Positions 29,015 to 39,138 of a stretch of 64,000 nucleotides of DNA are shown here, piece after piece. The translations under genes were made by a program, and so were the position numbers. Numbering within the stretch: the stretch's first letter is position 1; the number at the start of each line of letters is the position of its first letter. The DNA lies in contig NZ_JAGKIK010000015.1 of NCBI RefSeq assembly GCF_017897595.1, positions 1 to 64,000 of the forward strand. The letters are read 5' to 3'. The notes below the pieces were generated by a model. The model did no database searches. It saw only the letters and a list, made by a program, of their open reading frames with translations, and was not told the origin of the DNA. Source of the DNA: Aquimarina sp. U1-2. GTDB lineage: Bacteria; Bacteroidota; Bacteroidia; Flavobacteriales; Flavobacteriaceae.

Positions 29015-30013
29015 TTACATATTTGGTAAAAGGACTTGATCTATAACATGTACAATACCATTTGTGGTTTGCACATCTGGAATAACCATATTCGCCGGAC
29101 TCATATTACCTGAACCGCTAACAGAAAGCAGGCCATTAGTATACATGCCTAAAGTAATAGTATCTTCGCCTAAAGTTTCGAAACTACCGGCAGAAAGTTC
29201 TGATGTAAATTTATCAGCTGATACATCGGCAAAAACATGATTAAGCAAAACGGCGGTAACCAGTTCTTGGGATAACTGCCGTATATTAGCAGGTTCTGTA
29301 AATGTGAGACCTAATGCGGTCCCCAAGTCTATAAAAGCCTGATCAGTCGGTGCAAAAACTGTGAAATTAGCATCAGGATTGCTCAAGGCATCAACCAAAC
29401 CTGTATAAACTACTGCTTCTACAAGAAAAGATAACTCTGGATTAACAAAAACAGCTGCATCGTTTAAGGCTAGTGCAGATTCGACTACGTTACCTCCTGT
29501 AGCTATCATTACTTTGTCGATTACATGTACTGTACCATTAATTGCATCTACATCGGTAGCCAAAATTTTTGATCCGTTGATAAAGAGCTCATTATCTCGG
29601 TTTACAAAACGTCGGGTTACTCCCAAGGCTGATATAGACATGTCTCCTTCTGAGATGGTATTACCTGCTAAGTTTCCATTAGAAACATGATACAAAAGGG
29701 TGTTTGTTAAAAAATCTTTCTGTAATACACCTAATGTATTTTCGTCAAGACCCAGTCTTGCAAATGCATCATTCGTAGGAGCAAATACAGTATAATCTCC
29801 AGAAGAGTCGTTAGGGTTTGGATTACTTAAGGTAACAGCCACACCACCCGTAATAGCAGCCTCTTCTAAGGTGCTAAAAGCGGGGTTGCTAACCGCTATA
29901 TTAGCAATAGTTGGTGGCACATCCTCATAAGCACTTTCGGTTTCGCAACTTAAAATAACGGTTGTCAATATGAAAAAGAAAATGAAATTGTATGTTTTGT
30001 ATTGTGTATTCAT
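29015..30013 (-). CDS. Fasciclin (FAS1) domain lipoprotein, two domains
   Basis: A 332-aa lipoprotein with lipobox ILSC (Cys23). It has two FAS1 domains, about residues 35-175 and 178-332. Each carries the hallmark block: TVFAPTNDAFARLG in the first and TVFAPTDQAFIDLG in the second, and each ends in NGTVHVIDKV or NGIVHVIDQV. FAS1 domains mediate adhesion and protein-protein contact. The barrel protein upstream is read in the same direction with a 25-nt gap, so the two probably form one operon and may act together in the outer membrane. Confidence 0.9.
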   Translation of the reverse strand: MNTQYKTYNFIFFFILTTVILSCETESAYEDVPPTIANIAVSNPAFSTLEEAAITGGVAVTLSNPNPNDSSGDYTVFAPTNDAFARLGLDENTLGVLQKDFLTNTLLYHVSNGNLAGNTISEGDMSISALGVTRRFVNRDNELFINGSKILATDVDAINGTVHVIDKVMIATGGNVVESALALNDAAVFVNPELSFLVEAVVYTGLVDALSNPDANFTVFAPTDQAFIDLGTALGLTFTEPANIRQLSQELVTAVLLNHVFADVSADKFTSELSAGSFETLGEDTITLGMYTNGLLSVSGSGNMSPANMVIPDVQTTNGIVHVIDQVLLPNM

Positions 30014-30038
30014 AAGTATAAAATTTTGTTGGTTAGTA

Positions 30039-30914
30039 TTAAAAGGAGTAGGTTAAACCTCCATAAAATCCTGTTGATATGCCTAAATTTCTTCCGGCGA
30101 TGTAAGTATTAGCTCCTCCTGAAATACCGAAACGATAAATTATGGGAACATACGCGTTGAGTCCGATTCTAGTATAATTCACCTGTGTAGCAGGAAAAAA
30201 ACCGTTAAAGCCCTCACCTAGAATATCAACTCCATCTCTAGAGATTTGGTTGGCGATAAAGGCATCTACATAAAATTTTTCTGCAGCATACCCTAATTTT
30301 AGTTCATTTAAAAAAGCATCAGGCACATCGTTGTTTCTTATACTATATCCGATTTGACCAGTAGCAAAAAATCCAGAATTGTGCTTATAGGTTACAATAC
30401 CTAAGCTGTTTATATCTGTAGACCGGTTTCCTATAGCGATTATAGATTGTAAACCTTCATCAACCTTATAATTACCTACAGGAAATTCAATACCTAAACT
30501 TCCTATAAAATCAAGTTTACCTTTCGCAATCTCGGTAGTGTAAAATCTATATTTAGTATACAAAGCGAGGTCTTGCAAACCTTCACGTACATTTTCAAAA
30601 CCATTATTCTCCAGACTAGCTTCAGTAGCGTTACCTTCAGATCTTATAAATGGTAAATTAGCTACGATCATAAAGTTATCTGTAAATGAATAGTCAATAT
30701 ACAGTGAAGTGGCGCTAATATCTACTTGATCGAATACTGGAACGCGGTCCACTTTTTCGGGAACTAAAAAAACTTCGTCATAACTTTCTATTGATTGGGA
30801 TAGTGTAATGCTTCCTTTACCTTTTTTTTTCATAAACCCATCAATAGGGCTTTGAGCTAAACAAAATGTGGAGGCCATTAGAGCCGAAAACATCATAAGT
30901 GTTCTTACTTTCAT
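30039..30914 (-). CDS. Outer-membrane beta-barrel protein of unknown function
   Basis: A 291-aa exported protein with signal peptide MKVRTLMMFSALMASTFCLAQ. The rest alternates in the way of amphipathic strands (SLYIDYSFTDNFMIVANLPF, cut here as SLYIDYSF and FMIVANLPF; YTKYRFY; GIEFPVGNY; GFFATGQIGYSI) and ends in aromatic Phe (GGLTYSF), as barrels inserted by the Bam machinery do. It resembles the loosely defined group annotated as phenol-pathway MetA-like or transporter barrels. It is the first gene of an operon with the fasciclin lipoprotein. The cargo is unknown. Confidence 0.7.
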   Translation of the reverse strand: MKVRTLMMFSALMASTFCLAQSPIDGFMKKKGKGSITLSQSIESYDEVFLVPEKVDRVPVFDQVDISATSLYIDYSFTDNFMIVANLPFIRSEGNATEASLENNGFENVREGLQDLALYTKYRFYTTEIAKGKLDFIGSLGIEFPVGNYKVDEGLQSIIAIGNRSTDINSLGIVTYKHNSGFFATGQIGYSIRNNDVPDAFLNELKLGYAAEKFYVDAFIANQISRDGVDILGEGFNGFFPATQVNYTRIGLNAYVPIIYRFGISGGANTYIAGRNLGISTGFYGGLTYSF

Positions 30915-31101
30915 AATTTAGATTTAGAATTTACTTTATTTACGAAGAAAACTCAGGTATGGTTTTCTAAAACTTGTTAAAAAATTCTAAATATGAAGTC
31001 TTGCGTTGCTGTTACTACAGACTAGAACACCACATTTTTCTTGTGATGAATTACTTGGTAAGCTTCTCATATTTACAGATATTATACATCGAACTAATGT
31101 A
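30915..31101. other. Divergent intergenic region
   Basis: This is the left part of a 480-bp gap between the leftward barrel/fasciclin operon and the rightward tricorn-type gene. No gene is seen. No clear TAnnTTTG box was found in front of the repeat copy at 31102, unlike the copies before the BLUF gene and rpe. Confidence 0.4.
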
Positions 31102-31205
31102 GTAAACTACCTTGGGGCAAGCTTACAAGGCATTCGTAAAAACTGAATTTTCACTTCGAACAAGCCTCTTGAGAGGGAACTATGCCCTTTGGCGGTGCCA
31201 ATAAA
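31102..31205 (+). repeat. Structured dispersed repeat, copy C
   Basis: A 104-bp full copy. The outer stem pairs ACC (31109-31111) with GGT (31194-31196) and GGGCA (31115-31119) with TGCCC (31183-31187). The inner stem pairs AGGC (31128-31131) with GCCT (31164-31167) and TTCG (31133-31136) with CGAA (31157-31160). In copy A the inner stem is CGAG with CTCG, so the pairing is kept while the bases change. This copy ends 192 nt before the chosen start of the tricorn-type gene, further than the others from their genes. Confidence 0.65.
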
Positions 31206-31397
31206 CTTGATCGGCTCGTATTCACTTTTCTTTAATTCATTTTTGCGATCTGCATAATTTTTTGGCTATAACTTCTTGTATAATTTAGAATTTATTATTT
31301 TTTTAACAACTTATCCGTGATTATTTATTTGTTTAGCATTTAGCCATGTTAATTCATCTATATGAGCCAAACAATTAGAATACCTTATATTTTTATC

Positions 31398-34300
31398 ATG
31401 AGAAAATCGATCTTTCTGTTTTTTACTTTTATTTCTTTATTCCAAATTTTAACGGCTCAGGAGAGTTCTCAATGGTTACGCTTTCCGGCGTTATCTCCTG
31501 ATGGTCAAACTATAGCCTTCAGCTATCAAGGTGACATTTATACGGTGCTGTCTACCGGAGGAACAGCCACAATTCTTACCATGAATGATGGTTATGATCA
31601 TATGCCCGTATGGTCTCCAGATGGTTCTCAAATTGCTTTTGCATCTAATAGACATGGTAATTTTGATATTTTTGTTATGCCATCCAAAGGAGGTACTGCT
31701 ACTCGGCTAACATTTCACTCTTCTAATGATAGTCCAAGCGATTTTAGTACTGATGGTAATTTCGTCTTATTCTCTTCTTCACGTTTAGACCTACATACAA
31801 ATCAACAATTTCCATCTGGTATATTACCCGAATTATACCAGGTACCGATTAAGGGAGGCAGAGTAACCCAAGTTCTAACTACTCCTGCAGTTAATACCAA
31901 GATCAGTAGTGACGGAAAGACGTTACTATTTCAGGACTCAAAAGGATATGAAGACCCACTTCGCAAGCATCACACATCATCTGTTACACGAGATATTTGG
32001 AAATATGATGTCGAATCAAAGGCGTACACACAACTAAGCACATTTAAAGGAGAAGACATGAATCCAGTCTTTGCAGAAGATGGAAATTCGTATTATTTCT
32101 TGGGTGAATCCTCGGGGAGTTTTAATGTACACAAAGCAAGTCTTTCTGGAGGTACTTCTAAACAAATTTCAAATTTCACTAAGCATCCAGTTCGTCATCT
32201 CAGCATAGCTTCAGATGGTAAGCTCTGTTACGGTTATCATGGTAGCATATTTTTACAAACTGAAGGATCTGAACCTCAACGTATAGAAATAAATATTCGT
32301 TCAGATTTACGTAATCTACCTGTGAAAACAGTATCTGTAAATGACAACCTTAGTGAGTTTGCGGTTTCTCCCAATGGAAAAGAAATAGCTTTTATTAAAC
32401 GTGGTGAAGTATTTGTTAGTTCGATTAAAGATGGAACGACCAAACGCATCACTAATACTCCAGAACAAGAGCGTAGTGTATCCTTTAGCCCAGACGGAAG
32501 GGCTATATTGTATGCCGGTGAACGCAACGGAAGCTGGAATCTATATGAAACTTCATTAAGTCGCGAAGAAGAAAAATACTTTTTTAATTCGACAATTCTA
32601 AACGAGAAAGTTATTCTTAATTCAGATGCTGAAACCTTTCAGGCGAGCTATTCTCCCGATGGCAAAGAAGTCGCTTTTCTTGAAGAACGTACCAACCTTA
32701 AGGTCATCAACCTAAAAAGTAAAAAGGTACGCGAGATTATGCCTGGTAACAATAACTATTCCTATACAGATGGGGATCAGTTCTATGAGTGGTCTCCAGA
32801 TAGTAAATGGTTCTTGGTGAATTACCTAAGAGATGGACAATGGATAGATCAGGCAGGCCTCGTTAATGCATCTGGCAAAGAACCTGTCATTAATATAATC
32901 CCTACTGGTTATGGAGCTCATATCCCACAGTGGATGATGGAAGGCCAAATGATTACGTGGTATTCTAGCCGAAATGGAATGAAAAATCACGCAAGTTGGG
33001 GAACCGAAATGGATTTTTATGGTATGTTTTTAACACAAGCTGCCTGGGATGATTTCAATTTAAGTGAACTCGAATCAGAGTTAATGTCTGAAGCGCAAAA
33101 AGATTTAGATTCTGAAAGCGATAACAATACTTCAAAAGATAAGAATAAAAGTGAGGATACAGAAAAGAAAGTAGACCCTATCGAGTTTGAGCTTGATGGA
33201 CGAGAAGATCGAATCACTCGATTGACAACACATTCTTCAGACCTTGGAGCCGCGATTGTTTCGAAAGACGGCAAAATGCTTTATTACCTTGCCAAATTTG
33301 AGAAAGGCTACAATCTGTGGCAAACTAATCTTCGTACTAAAGAAACAAAAATTCTTGCTTCATTAAATGCCAAAACTCCGGGAGATATAAAGATGGGACC
33401 TAAAGGGGAAAACCTTTATATCCTATCAAATGGTAAAATAAGTAAAGTTGATCTTAAAAAAGGAAAAACTGAAGGTATTGCTATCAAAGGTGAAATGCTA
33501 CTCGACGAAACGGCCGAACGTGCCTATTTGGCTGAGCATATCTGGCGTCAAACCAAAAAGAAGTTTTACCGTAAAGACATGCAAGGCGTAGACTGGGATT
33601 TTTATAAAGAAGCTTATTTTGTTAAGCTCAAAGACATCAATAATAATTTTGATTTTGCAGAGCTAATGAGTGAGATGTTAGGTGAACTAAATGCTTCTCA
33701 TACAGGCGCAAGCTATAGAGATGCGAAACCAAATGGAGATCAAACTGCTTCTTTAGGAATCTTCCTAGATCCATCGTACACTGGTGATGGATTAAAGATT
33801 ATTGAAATTATGGATAAGAGTCCGTTAAAGAGTAAAAACAACAAATCTAAAACTGGTCATATCATACAGGCAATAGACGGTGTAAAAATCAATAAGGATA
33901 TGAATTATTACCCGCTCCTTAATCGTAAGGCTGGTAAAAACACATTACTCACTTTCTATGATCCTGAATCAAAAAAAGAATGGAAAGAAACCGTAAAGCC
34001 AATTAACAGGAGTAAATTAAGGGAACTGCTATACGAAAGATGGGTTAAAAATTGTAATCGCCTTGTGAAACGACTTTCTAAGGATACGTTAGGTTATGTA
34101 CATGTTCGCAGAATGAATGATGAGAGTTTTAGAAAAGTATATGATGATGCTCTAGGAAAACATTACGATAAAAAAGGATTGATTGTAGACACTAGATTTA
34201 ACGGAGGAGGTTGGCTTCATGATGATCTTGCAACATTTCTAAACGGAAAACCATATATAGATTTTAGACCTAGAGGTCAAAATTTAGGGTCAGAACCTCA

Positions 34301-34628
34301 ATTTAAATGGAGTAAGCCATCGGTTGTTGTAATGAGTGAAAGCAACTACTCTGATGCGCATATGTTTCCTGTTACCTATAAAGCAATGAATATCGGAAAA
34401 CTTGTAGGTATGCCGGTACCGGGAACAGGTACTGCAGTATGGTGGGAAAGGTTGCAAAATGGGACTCGCTTCGGAATACCAATGGTAGGAATGATTGATA
34501 CTAAAGGTAAGTATCTTGAAAATCAACAATTAGAACCCGATATCAAAGTGGCATTAGACCCAGAGATAGTTAGTATAGGAAGAGATCAACAATTGGAGGC
34601 TGCAGTTAATGTGTTGTTAAAGGATTAA
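31398..34628 (+). CDS. Tricorn-type S41 family peptidase, exported
   Basis: A 1076-aa protease. The ATG at 31398 gives the signal peptide MRKSIFLFFTFISLFQILTAQ; an ATG 12 codons upstream is less likely. The N-terminal half has WD40-like/TolB propeller repeats (SPDGQTIAFSY, SPDGSQIAFAS, SPDGRAILYAG), interrupted by a charged low-complexity linker with many Asp, Glu, Ser and Lys. A PDZ-like domain and the S41 core follow. Tricorn catalytic elements are seen: Ser-His in LNASHTGA, nucleophile Ser followed by Asp in SNYSDAHMF, and Glu in KYLENQQ. Archaeal tricorn trims proteasome products; flavobacterial forms are periplasmic and of unknown substrate. The gene ends at a shared terminator. Confidence 0.92.
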   Translation: MRKSIFLFFTFISLFQILTAQESSQWLRFPALSPDGQTIAFSYQGDIYTVLSTGGTATILTMNDGYDHMPVWSPDGSQIAFASNRHGNFDIFVMPSKGGTATRLTFHSSNDSPSDFSTDGNFVLFSSSRLDLHTNQQFPSGILPELYQVPIKGGRVTQVLTTPAVNTKISSDGKTLLFQDSKGYEDPLRKHHTSSVTRDIWKYDVESKAYTQLSTFKGEDMNPVFAEDGNSYYFLGESSGSFNVHKASLSGGTSKQISNFTKHPVRHLSIASDGKLCYGYHGSIFLQTEGSEPQRIEINIRSDLRNLPVKTVSVNDNLSEFAVSPNGKEIAFIKRGEVFVSSIKDGTTKRITNTPEQERSVSFSPDGRAILYAGERNGSWNLYETSLSREEEKYFFNSTILNEKVILNSDAETFQASYSPDGKEVAFLEERTNLKVINLKSKKVREIMPGNNNYSYTDGDQFYEWSPDSKWFLVNYLRDGQWIDQAGLVNASGKEPVINIIPTGYGAHIPQWMMEGQMITWYSSRNGMKNHASWGTEMDFYGMFLTQAAWDDFNLSELESELMSEAQKDLDSESDNNTSKDKNKSEDTEKKVDPIEFELDGREDRITRLTTHSSDLGAAIVSKDGKMLYYLAKFEKGYNLWQTNLRTKETKILASLNAKTPGDIKMGPKGENLYILSNGKISKVDLKKGKTEGIAIKGEMLLDETAERAYLAEHIWRQTKKKFYRKDMQGVDWDFYKEAYFVKLKDINNNFDFAELMSEMLGELNASHTGASYRDAKPNGDQTASLGIFLDPSYTGDGLKIIEIMDKSPLKSKNNKSKTGHIIQAIDGVKINKDMNYYPLLNRKAGKNTLLTFYDPESKKEWKETVKPINRSKLRELLYERWVKNCNRLVKRLSKDTLGYVHVRRMNDESFRKVYDDALGKHYDKKGLIVDTRFNGGGWLHDDLATFLNGKPYIDFRPRGQNLGSEPQFKWSKPSVVVMSESNYSDAHMFPVTYKAMNIGKLVGMPVPGTGTAVWWERLQNGTRFGIPMVGMIDTKGKYLENQQLEPDIKVALDPEIVSIGRDQQLEAAVNVLLKD

Positions 34629-34656
34629 TTTAGAAGGGTTTTAAAATCCTTCTAAA
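34629..34656. terminator. Bidirectional terminator between convergent genes
   Basis: TTTAGAAGGGTTTT and AAAATCCTTCTAAA pair over 14 positions with one G-U. It begins right after the stop of the tricorn-type gene and serves the convergent histidine kinase gene from the other side. Confidence 0.7.
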
Positions 34657-34680
34657 TTCTGTTTACTAGTATATTGTATA

Positions 34681-35817
34681 CTACCTTTCTTTAAGTTTGG
34701 TTCTTGTTTTACCAGGTTTGTTAAAATTTTTATCCAACAATATTGTAAAGCAAGTACCTTCTGTAGTATCACTCTCCAGATGCACATATCCACCGTGAGC
34801 CTCTGCTACCAGTCGAACCAGGGTAAGACCCATTCCCCAACTGTTCAAATTTATATTATTTTGAGATTGATCTTTTCTTAAAAACTGAAATATTTCTCCT
34901 TGTCTATCTTTAGGAATAGGAGAGCCATAATTACGAACAGAGATTTTTACACTCTCTTTAAGGTCTATCAATTTTAAAATAATTGGAGTTTTATAAGAGC
35001 CATATTTAACAGCATTAGAAATTAGGTTTTCTAATAATCGCCGAATTGCTATTTTATCAAAAACTCCGGTAATATCATGAAGATCTCCTTTACATTCAAA
35101 AGAATGAGAATAAATGTCAATGGCATCTGTATAGACATCTTTAACAACTTGTGTGATGTTCTCTTCTGTAAAGTTCATCATCATACCTTGTCCAGCTTTT
35201 ACTGAGATAGAATCCATAAGCCCCTCAATAAGGCTGAGTGCTTTTGTTACGCTTTTTGACGCAGTTCCTTTCATGGTATCAAACCATTCTTCACCCTCAT
35301 CATATTCCATTAGATCGAGAGAAGTCTTTGCTGCCGATAGCGGATTACGAATATCATGAGCCAGAGTGCCGATGAGTTTATCTTGCATCTCAGATAAGGC
35401 TTTTGAAAATGATTCGACTGAGTTCAATATTGCAGTTTCAATTAGATATTTTAGTAATTCACCTACCTCCAGGGTATACACTTCATTTTTAAGTAAAGTA
35501 GCGGTAAGAGTCTTATGAAAAACAATATACTCATGAACGATTTGACTTGCTGTATAATTTGACGAAGACGCTCTGTGCCGCCCGTGTTCTATACTATTTT
35601 CTAGTATTTCTTGATACTTGTCATCGGTCTGAGCGTCTATCAATGTCTTGCGACGCGACATTACTGTTGATATATCTTTCATTAAATTAGGGAGATGATC
35701 ATAGAGTGCTATTTCTGAAAGATTAATTGAGGCAGGAACTTCCTTTGTTACCTCTTCTTCCCAAAGCTCCATAATTTCTAAAACTTTACTATTGATCACT
35801 TCGGCTGCAGGTTTCAT
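34681..35817 (-). CDS. Sensor histidine kinase with RsbRD-type N-terminal domain
   Basis: A 378-aa soluble kinase without membrane segments. Residues 5-130 resemble the RsbRD N-terminal (stressosome) domain: VLEIMELWEEEV, TASQIVHEYIVFHKTL. The HisKA block follows (LIGTLAHDIRNPLSAAK, with the phosphoacceptor His near residue 152) and then the ATPase domain with N-box LLENLISNAVKYG and G-box WGMGLTLVRL. There is no receiver domain and no cognate regulator next to it. The nearest regulators are AraC-type proteins. It may sense an intracellular stress signal, but this is inferred from the domain only. Confidence 0.87.
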   Translation of the reverse strand: MKPAAEVINSKVLEIMELWEEEVTKEVPASINLSEIALYDHLPNLMKDISTVMSRRKTLIDAQTDDKYQEILENSIEHGRHRASSSNYTASQIVHEYIVFHKTLTATLLKNEVYTLEVGELLKYLIETAILNSVESFSKALSEMQDKLIGTLAHDIRNPLSAAKTSLDLMEYDEGEEWFDTMKGTASKSVTKALSLIEGLMDSISVKAGQGMMMNFTEENITQVVKDVYTDAIDIYSHSFECKGDLHDITGVFDKIAIRRLLENLISNAVKYGSYKTPIILKLIDLKESVKISVRNYGSPIPKDRQGEIFQFLRKDQSQNNINLNSWGMGLTLVRLVAEAHGGYVHLESDTTEGTCFTILLDKNFNKPGKTRTKLKER

Positions 35818-35948
35818 AATTCATTTGTTTATGTAAGTTGATTACTATATTGTACTAAATAGATGATTATGAATATCCCTAAGTTTTTAGAGTTTCTAGT
35901 GATCTTTCTAAAATTCAAATTGTATTCGCCAGGATTAGTTTACAAAAA

Positions 35949-36989
35949 TTATTGATGATTGTTAGTTCGAATAGCGTTCTGCAGAGCATATAGCTTCTTA
36001 TATTCATTGGGTGAAATAGTGTACATTTCTTTAAAAATTTTAGAGAAATAACTTCTACTGCTCAATCCTATCGAATACACAATTTCTGAAACGGTAAGTT
36101 TGGTAGTTTCTATTAATTCTCTTGATCGTTCCAGTCGGGCTTTGGTAATAAAACGAGAAACCGTCATGCCGTATAGTTGTCTAAACCCCATTTGCAACTT
36201 CCTTGGAGTAAGTCCGGAAAGACTGCATAGTTTTTCTATACCTAAATTTTGTTCTAATTTTTGTGATATGCTTTCTGAAAGGTTTATAATTTTATTAATC
36301 TCCTTACGAGATAATGCTGAAGAAATTTGGGGATTATTGATTTCTTCATCGTGATCTTCCAGTTGAGTTAGTAGGATCTGAAATAGAGTAGATTCTGTAA
36401 TCAGGCGACCAGGCAAACCACTTTTTCTATTATCAATGAGTATTCTAACATATTCTGCGGTTATGGGACGTATCCTCCCAAAGAACTGATAATTTTCTTT
36501 GTGCTCTAGTTGCGTAAAAATATCAGAGAGATAGGTTTGCAGGTATGTACTTTGCGATAATTTATTTTGTTGCAAATCCTCTTCCGTAATATAAATAAAA
36601 CTAATTTTTAGTTTCGTACCACCTGGTAAAATAATTCGGTTTTCTATATTATTTTTATCTAAAACGATTACGTTTTGTTGGGTATTCACGGTATGCATTG
36701 CGTTTCTTCCCCCAAATTGGTAATCAAATTGACCGCATAAGCAATATACAAAGTAAACTGTTGAAGAGGTACTGTTTTTAAGTGTGAACTCAAAAGAATC
36801 CGAAAACGTTATATCATAGGTAATACAGGAAAAACCAGAAAAAATTTGAAAAGCAGAAATTCTGCCTTTTGCTAAATGATTGTTGACCTGAAGTATTGAA
36901 AATCCATAACCTTTTTTAATTGTCGCATTTAATAATTGGGAAAAAGAATCAATAATGTCAAAGGCATTATTACTATAACTATTAATCAT
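35949..36989 (-). CDS. AraC-family transcriptional regulator (paralogue of the one at 37.9 kb)
   Basis: A 346-aa protein. The first 220 residues form a sensing domain with a cupin-like part (VYFVYCLCGQFDYQFGG). The last 100 are an AraC DNA-binding domain: GIEKLCSLSGLTPRKLQ is the first helix-turn-helix, and LTVSEIVYSIG followed by RSYFSKIFKEMY the second. The protein at 37939 has the same domain order and shares phrases such as SEIVY, RSYFSKIFKE and FLYCLRG/VYCLCG, so they are paralogues. A near-palindrome, AGGTATTTTA/TAAAACACCT with one mismatch, lies at 37022-37041, 33-52 nt before the start, and might be an operator. Confidence 0.85.
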   Translation of the reverse strand: MINSYSNNAFDIIDSFSQLLNATIKKGYGFSILQVNNHLAKGRISAFQIFSGFSCITYDITFSDSFEFTLKNSTSSTVYFVYCLCGQFDYQFGGRNAMHTVNTQQNVIVLDKNNIENRIILPGGTKLKISFIYITEEDLQQNKLSQSTYLQTYLSDIFTQLEHKENYQFFGRIRPITAEYVRILIDNRKSGLPGRLITESTLFQILLTQLEDHDEEINNPQISSALSRKEINKIINLSESISQKLEQNLGIEKLCSLSGLTPRKLQMGFRQLYGMTVSRFITKARLERSRELIETTKLTVSEIVYSIGLSSRSYFSKIFKEMYTISPNEYKKLYALQNAIRTNNHQ

Positions 36990-37303
36990 TAGTGTTTTGT
37001 TATGGATAAGGTCATATTCAAAGGTATTTTATAAAACACCTACTACCAAATCTTTAGCCTTTTTGACTGATTATTTTAACATTTAGGATTTATTATACTA
37101 CTGTACTGGATCGTACGTTCAAATGACACGATAGGGGAAAATTTATAAGTGATACCGGCATCATTATTCATATTCTAGTATACCTTGGGAAGATAAAACT
37201 GTTACAAAATTTTGTATAACCAAAAAAACTTCGATGTAATAATTGTAAGGCATTAACCTTTGATTAAATAAAAAATGACGATGCATAATAGGTTTAGGGA
37301 TTT
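36990..37303. other. Intergenic region with a 20-bp near-palindrome
   Basis: No gene was found in these 314 bases. The imperfect palindrome at 37022-37041 is close enough to the AraC start to overlap its promoter. The rest is AT-rich without clear boxes. Confidence 0.4.
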
Positions 37304-37789
37304 TCACTCTAATTGGTATGCCAGTATAAGAAGTTTTTCATCATTCTCATATATATTGTCTAAATGTAGTCTAAAAACTTTGGACCCCTCGTGGTTATTT
37401 ATTTTTTTCGACAACCTAACTATAGATTCATAAATTGCTATATTATGATGTATGATTTGTTGTAAAAAGAAAACGATTCCATAAAGCAGAGTTATACCAT
37501 CATTCTTTTTATCTAAGAATGTGTTCATATTATTGATGATACTATGCAAAGTGCTCTGTACGTTACTTTTTTGTAATTTTTCTTTTTGTGATAATAATAG
37601 TTCATATTGCTCCATTAATTTGGAATTATCATTAATTATGAATCCGATAAGGTCCTTCACTTGCTTTTTTGATATTTTATTAAGTAGTTCATTCAGTGCT
37701 TTTTTAGTTATAATTTCATCACAGTAGGTCGATGTTAGTAATTCTTTATAAAAGAAAATTAATGTATCATTTTGAGGATTTAATTCCAT
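37304..37789 (-). CDS. Small helical protein, probably ferritin-like (DUF892/YciE-like)
   Basis: A 161-aa, all-helical protein with no signal or membrane segment. The order of motifs is like that of DUF892 (YciE/YciF) proteins: FYKELLTSTYCDEIITKKAL in helix 1 (cut to FYKELLTSTY and DEIITKKAL), LIGFIINDNSKLMEQYELL in helix 2, HHNIAIYESIVRLSKK in the third and FRLHLDNIYENDEKLLILA in the last. Similarity is weak. In enterobacteria the family is a stress-induced ferritin-like four-helix bundle; the metal ligands cannot be confirmed here. It is divergent from the AraC gene at 37939 with 149 nt between, so that regulator may control it. Confidence 0.5.
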   Translation of the reverse strand: MELNPQNDTLIFFYKELLTSTYCDEIITKKALNELLNKISKKQVKDLIGFIINDNSKLMEQYELLLSQKEKLQKSNVQSTLHSIINNMNTFLDKKNDGITLLYGIVFFLQQIIHHNIAIYESIVRLSKKINNHEGSKVFRLHLDNIYENDEKLLILAYQLE

Positions 37790-37938
37790 ATCTATAATTC
37801 TTTGTAAGATAATGTTCTATATCTTTAGGGTTTAGAAAAGTAATCTATTATAAATTCATTGAGGTAGTTGCACTCATCAATTATTTTTCTGGTGTAATCA
37901 ATACTACATATATTAAAATCCTCACACTATTCAATATA

Positions 37939-38988
37939 ATGGCAAAACAAACTAAAGAAATCTTAATTGATGAAAAAGATATTATAGGGGTTTTAAAAAA
38001 AATCAGTAGAAAAATCAAAGGATCCATCACTCAAAAATGGGGAGAATTTTATCTGAATGTAGATAATGAAATAGCCAAAGGCGAGATTCGTGCAGTATAT
38101 TTAGAGAGTGGTATATCGCTCATAATTTTTGATATTATTTTTTTTCAAGAAGTTCTATTAGAGATTGAGGTCACCTATAGAAATCCTTTATATTTTCTGT
38201 ATTGTCTGCGAGGCACAGTAACCCATAGAAGAGATAAAACCGCTAGCGAAAACCAAATCGACCGATATCAAAATGTAATATTTGCGAGTAGCTGTGAAAC
38301 CCAGAATTTCGTAAAATTTCCGCTTAACAAAAAGTTGAACATTAACAATATACAAATAGGTAGAAAAGAATTTTCAAGTCGAAAATTGAGTCAACTAAAA
38401 ATGCTGAATGCAAAATTAAGAGAAGTTTTTTTGGATATCAAAGAGGAAGATGATTTTGAATATTTTGGTGAAATTAATTTAGAATTAGCAGATAATATAG
38501 AAAAGATAATTAATTTAAAAGAAGAAGGAGTTATACGGTTATTGATGCTAGAAGGATTGGTATTCTATTCACTTGCCCAGCAAATCAAATTCTACAATAA
38601 TGATATAGAAGGAATTAAACTACCTTATCGATTGTCAAATCATGAGCTTGAAAACATTAGAGAGACCGGTCACTTTATTATAAAGAATTATAATATGGCG
38701 TATACAGTTAAAAATTTATCTTTAAAGACGGGTATAGATCCCAAAAAACTCCAGACTGGATTTAAGTATTTATTTGCCAAAACAGTTGGAGAATTTATAA
38801 GAGATGTAAAACTAGAGGAAAGCTGTAGATTGATTCGAGAAGCAGAATTATCGATTTCTGAGATAGTATATAAGATAGGCTATAACAGCAGGAGTTATTT
38901 CTCCAAAATATTTAAAGAGCGTTATAACCTCTTACCTAGTGAGTATGCTCTTAAAACCAAGAAAATCTTAAAAGAATTAGAGGATTAA
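37939..38988 (+). CDS. AraC-family transcriptional regulator (second paralogue)
   Basis: A 349-aa protein. The N-terminal sensing part (residues 1-230, with PLYFLYCLRGTV in its cupin-like centre) is followed by an AraC domain at about 245-345: YTVKNLSLKTGIDPKKLQ, then LSISEIVYKIG and RSYFSKIFKERY. It is divergent from the small ferritin-like gene. A paralogue lies 950 bp away on the other strand, which suggests a local duplication that now brackets the small gene. A Pmp3/YqaE peptide gene follows after 150 nt. Confidence 0.85.
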   Translation: MAKQTKEILIDEKDIIGVLKKISRKIKGSITQKWGEFYLNVDNEIAKGEIRAVYLESGISLIIFDIIFFQEVLLEIEVTYRNPLYFLYCLRGTVTHRRDKTASENQIDRYQNVIFASSCETQNFVKFPLNKKLNINNIQIGRKEFSSRKLSQLKMLNAKLREVFLDIKEEDDFEYFGEINLELADNIEKIINLKEEGVIRLLMLEGLVFYSLAQQIKFYNNDIEGIKLPYRLSNHELENIRETGHFIIKNYNMAYTVKNLSLKTGIDPKKLQTGFKYLFAKTVGEFIRDVKLEESCRLIREAELSISEIVYKIGYNSRSYFSKIFKERYNLLPSEYALKTKKILKELED

Positions 38989-39138
38989 AATAGCGTAGTT
39001 TATATGCTAGCTGTACATTACAAGTAAAGAGATATATAGGTAAATTGAATTCTATATACGTTAAAGATTAGCGTGATTGCGTTAGGTACACATACTGATG
39101 TAGTGTAGTTTTGAACATTACTAATTTAAAATACATAT

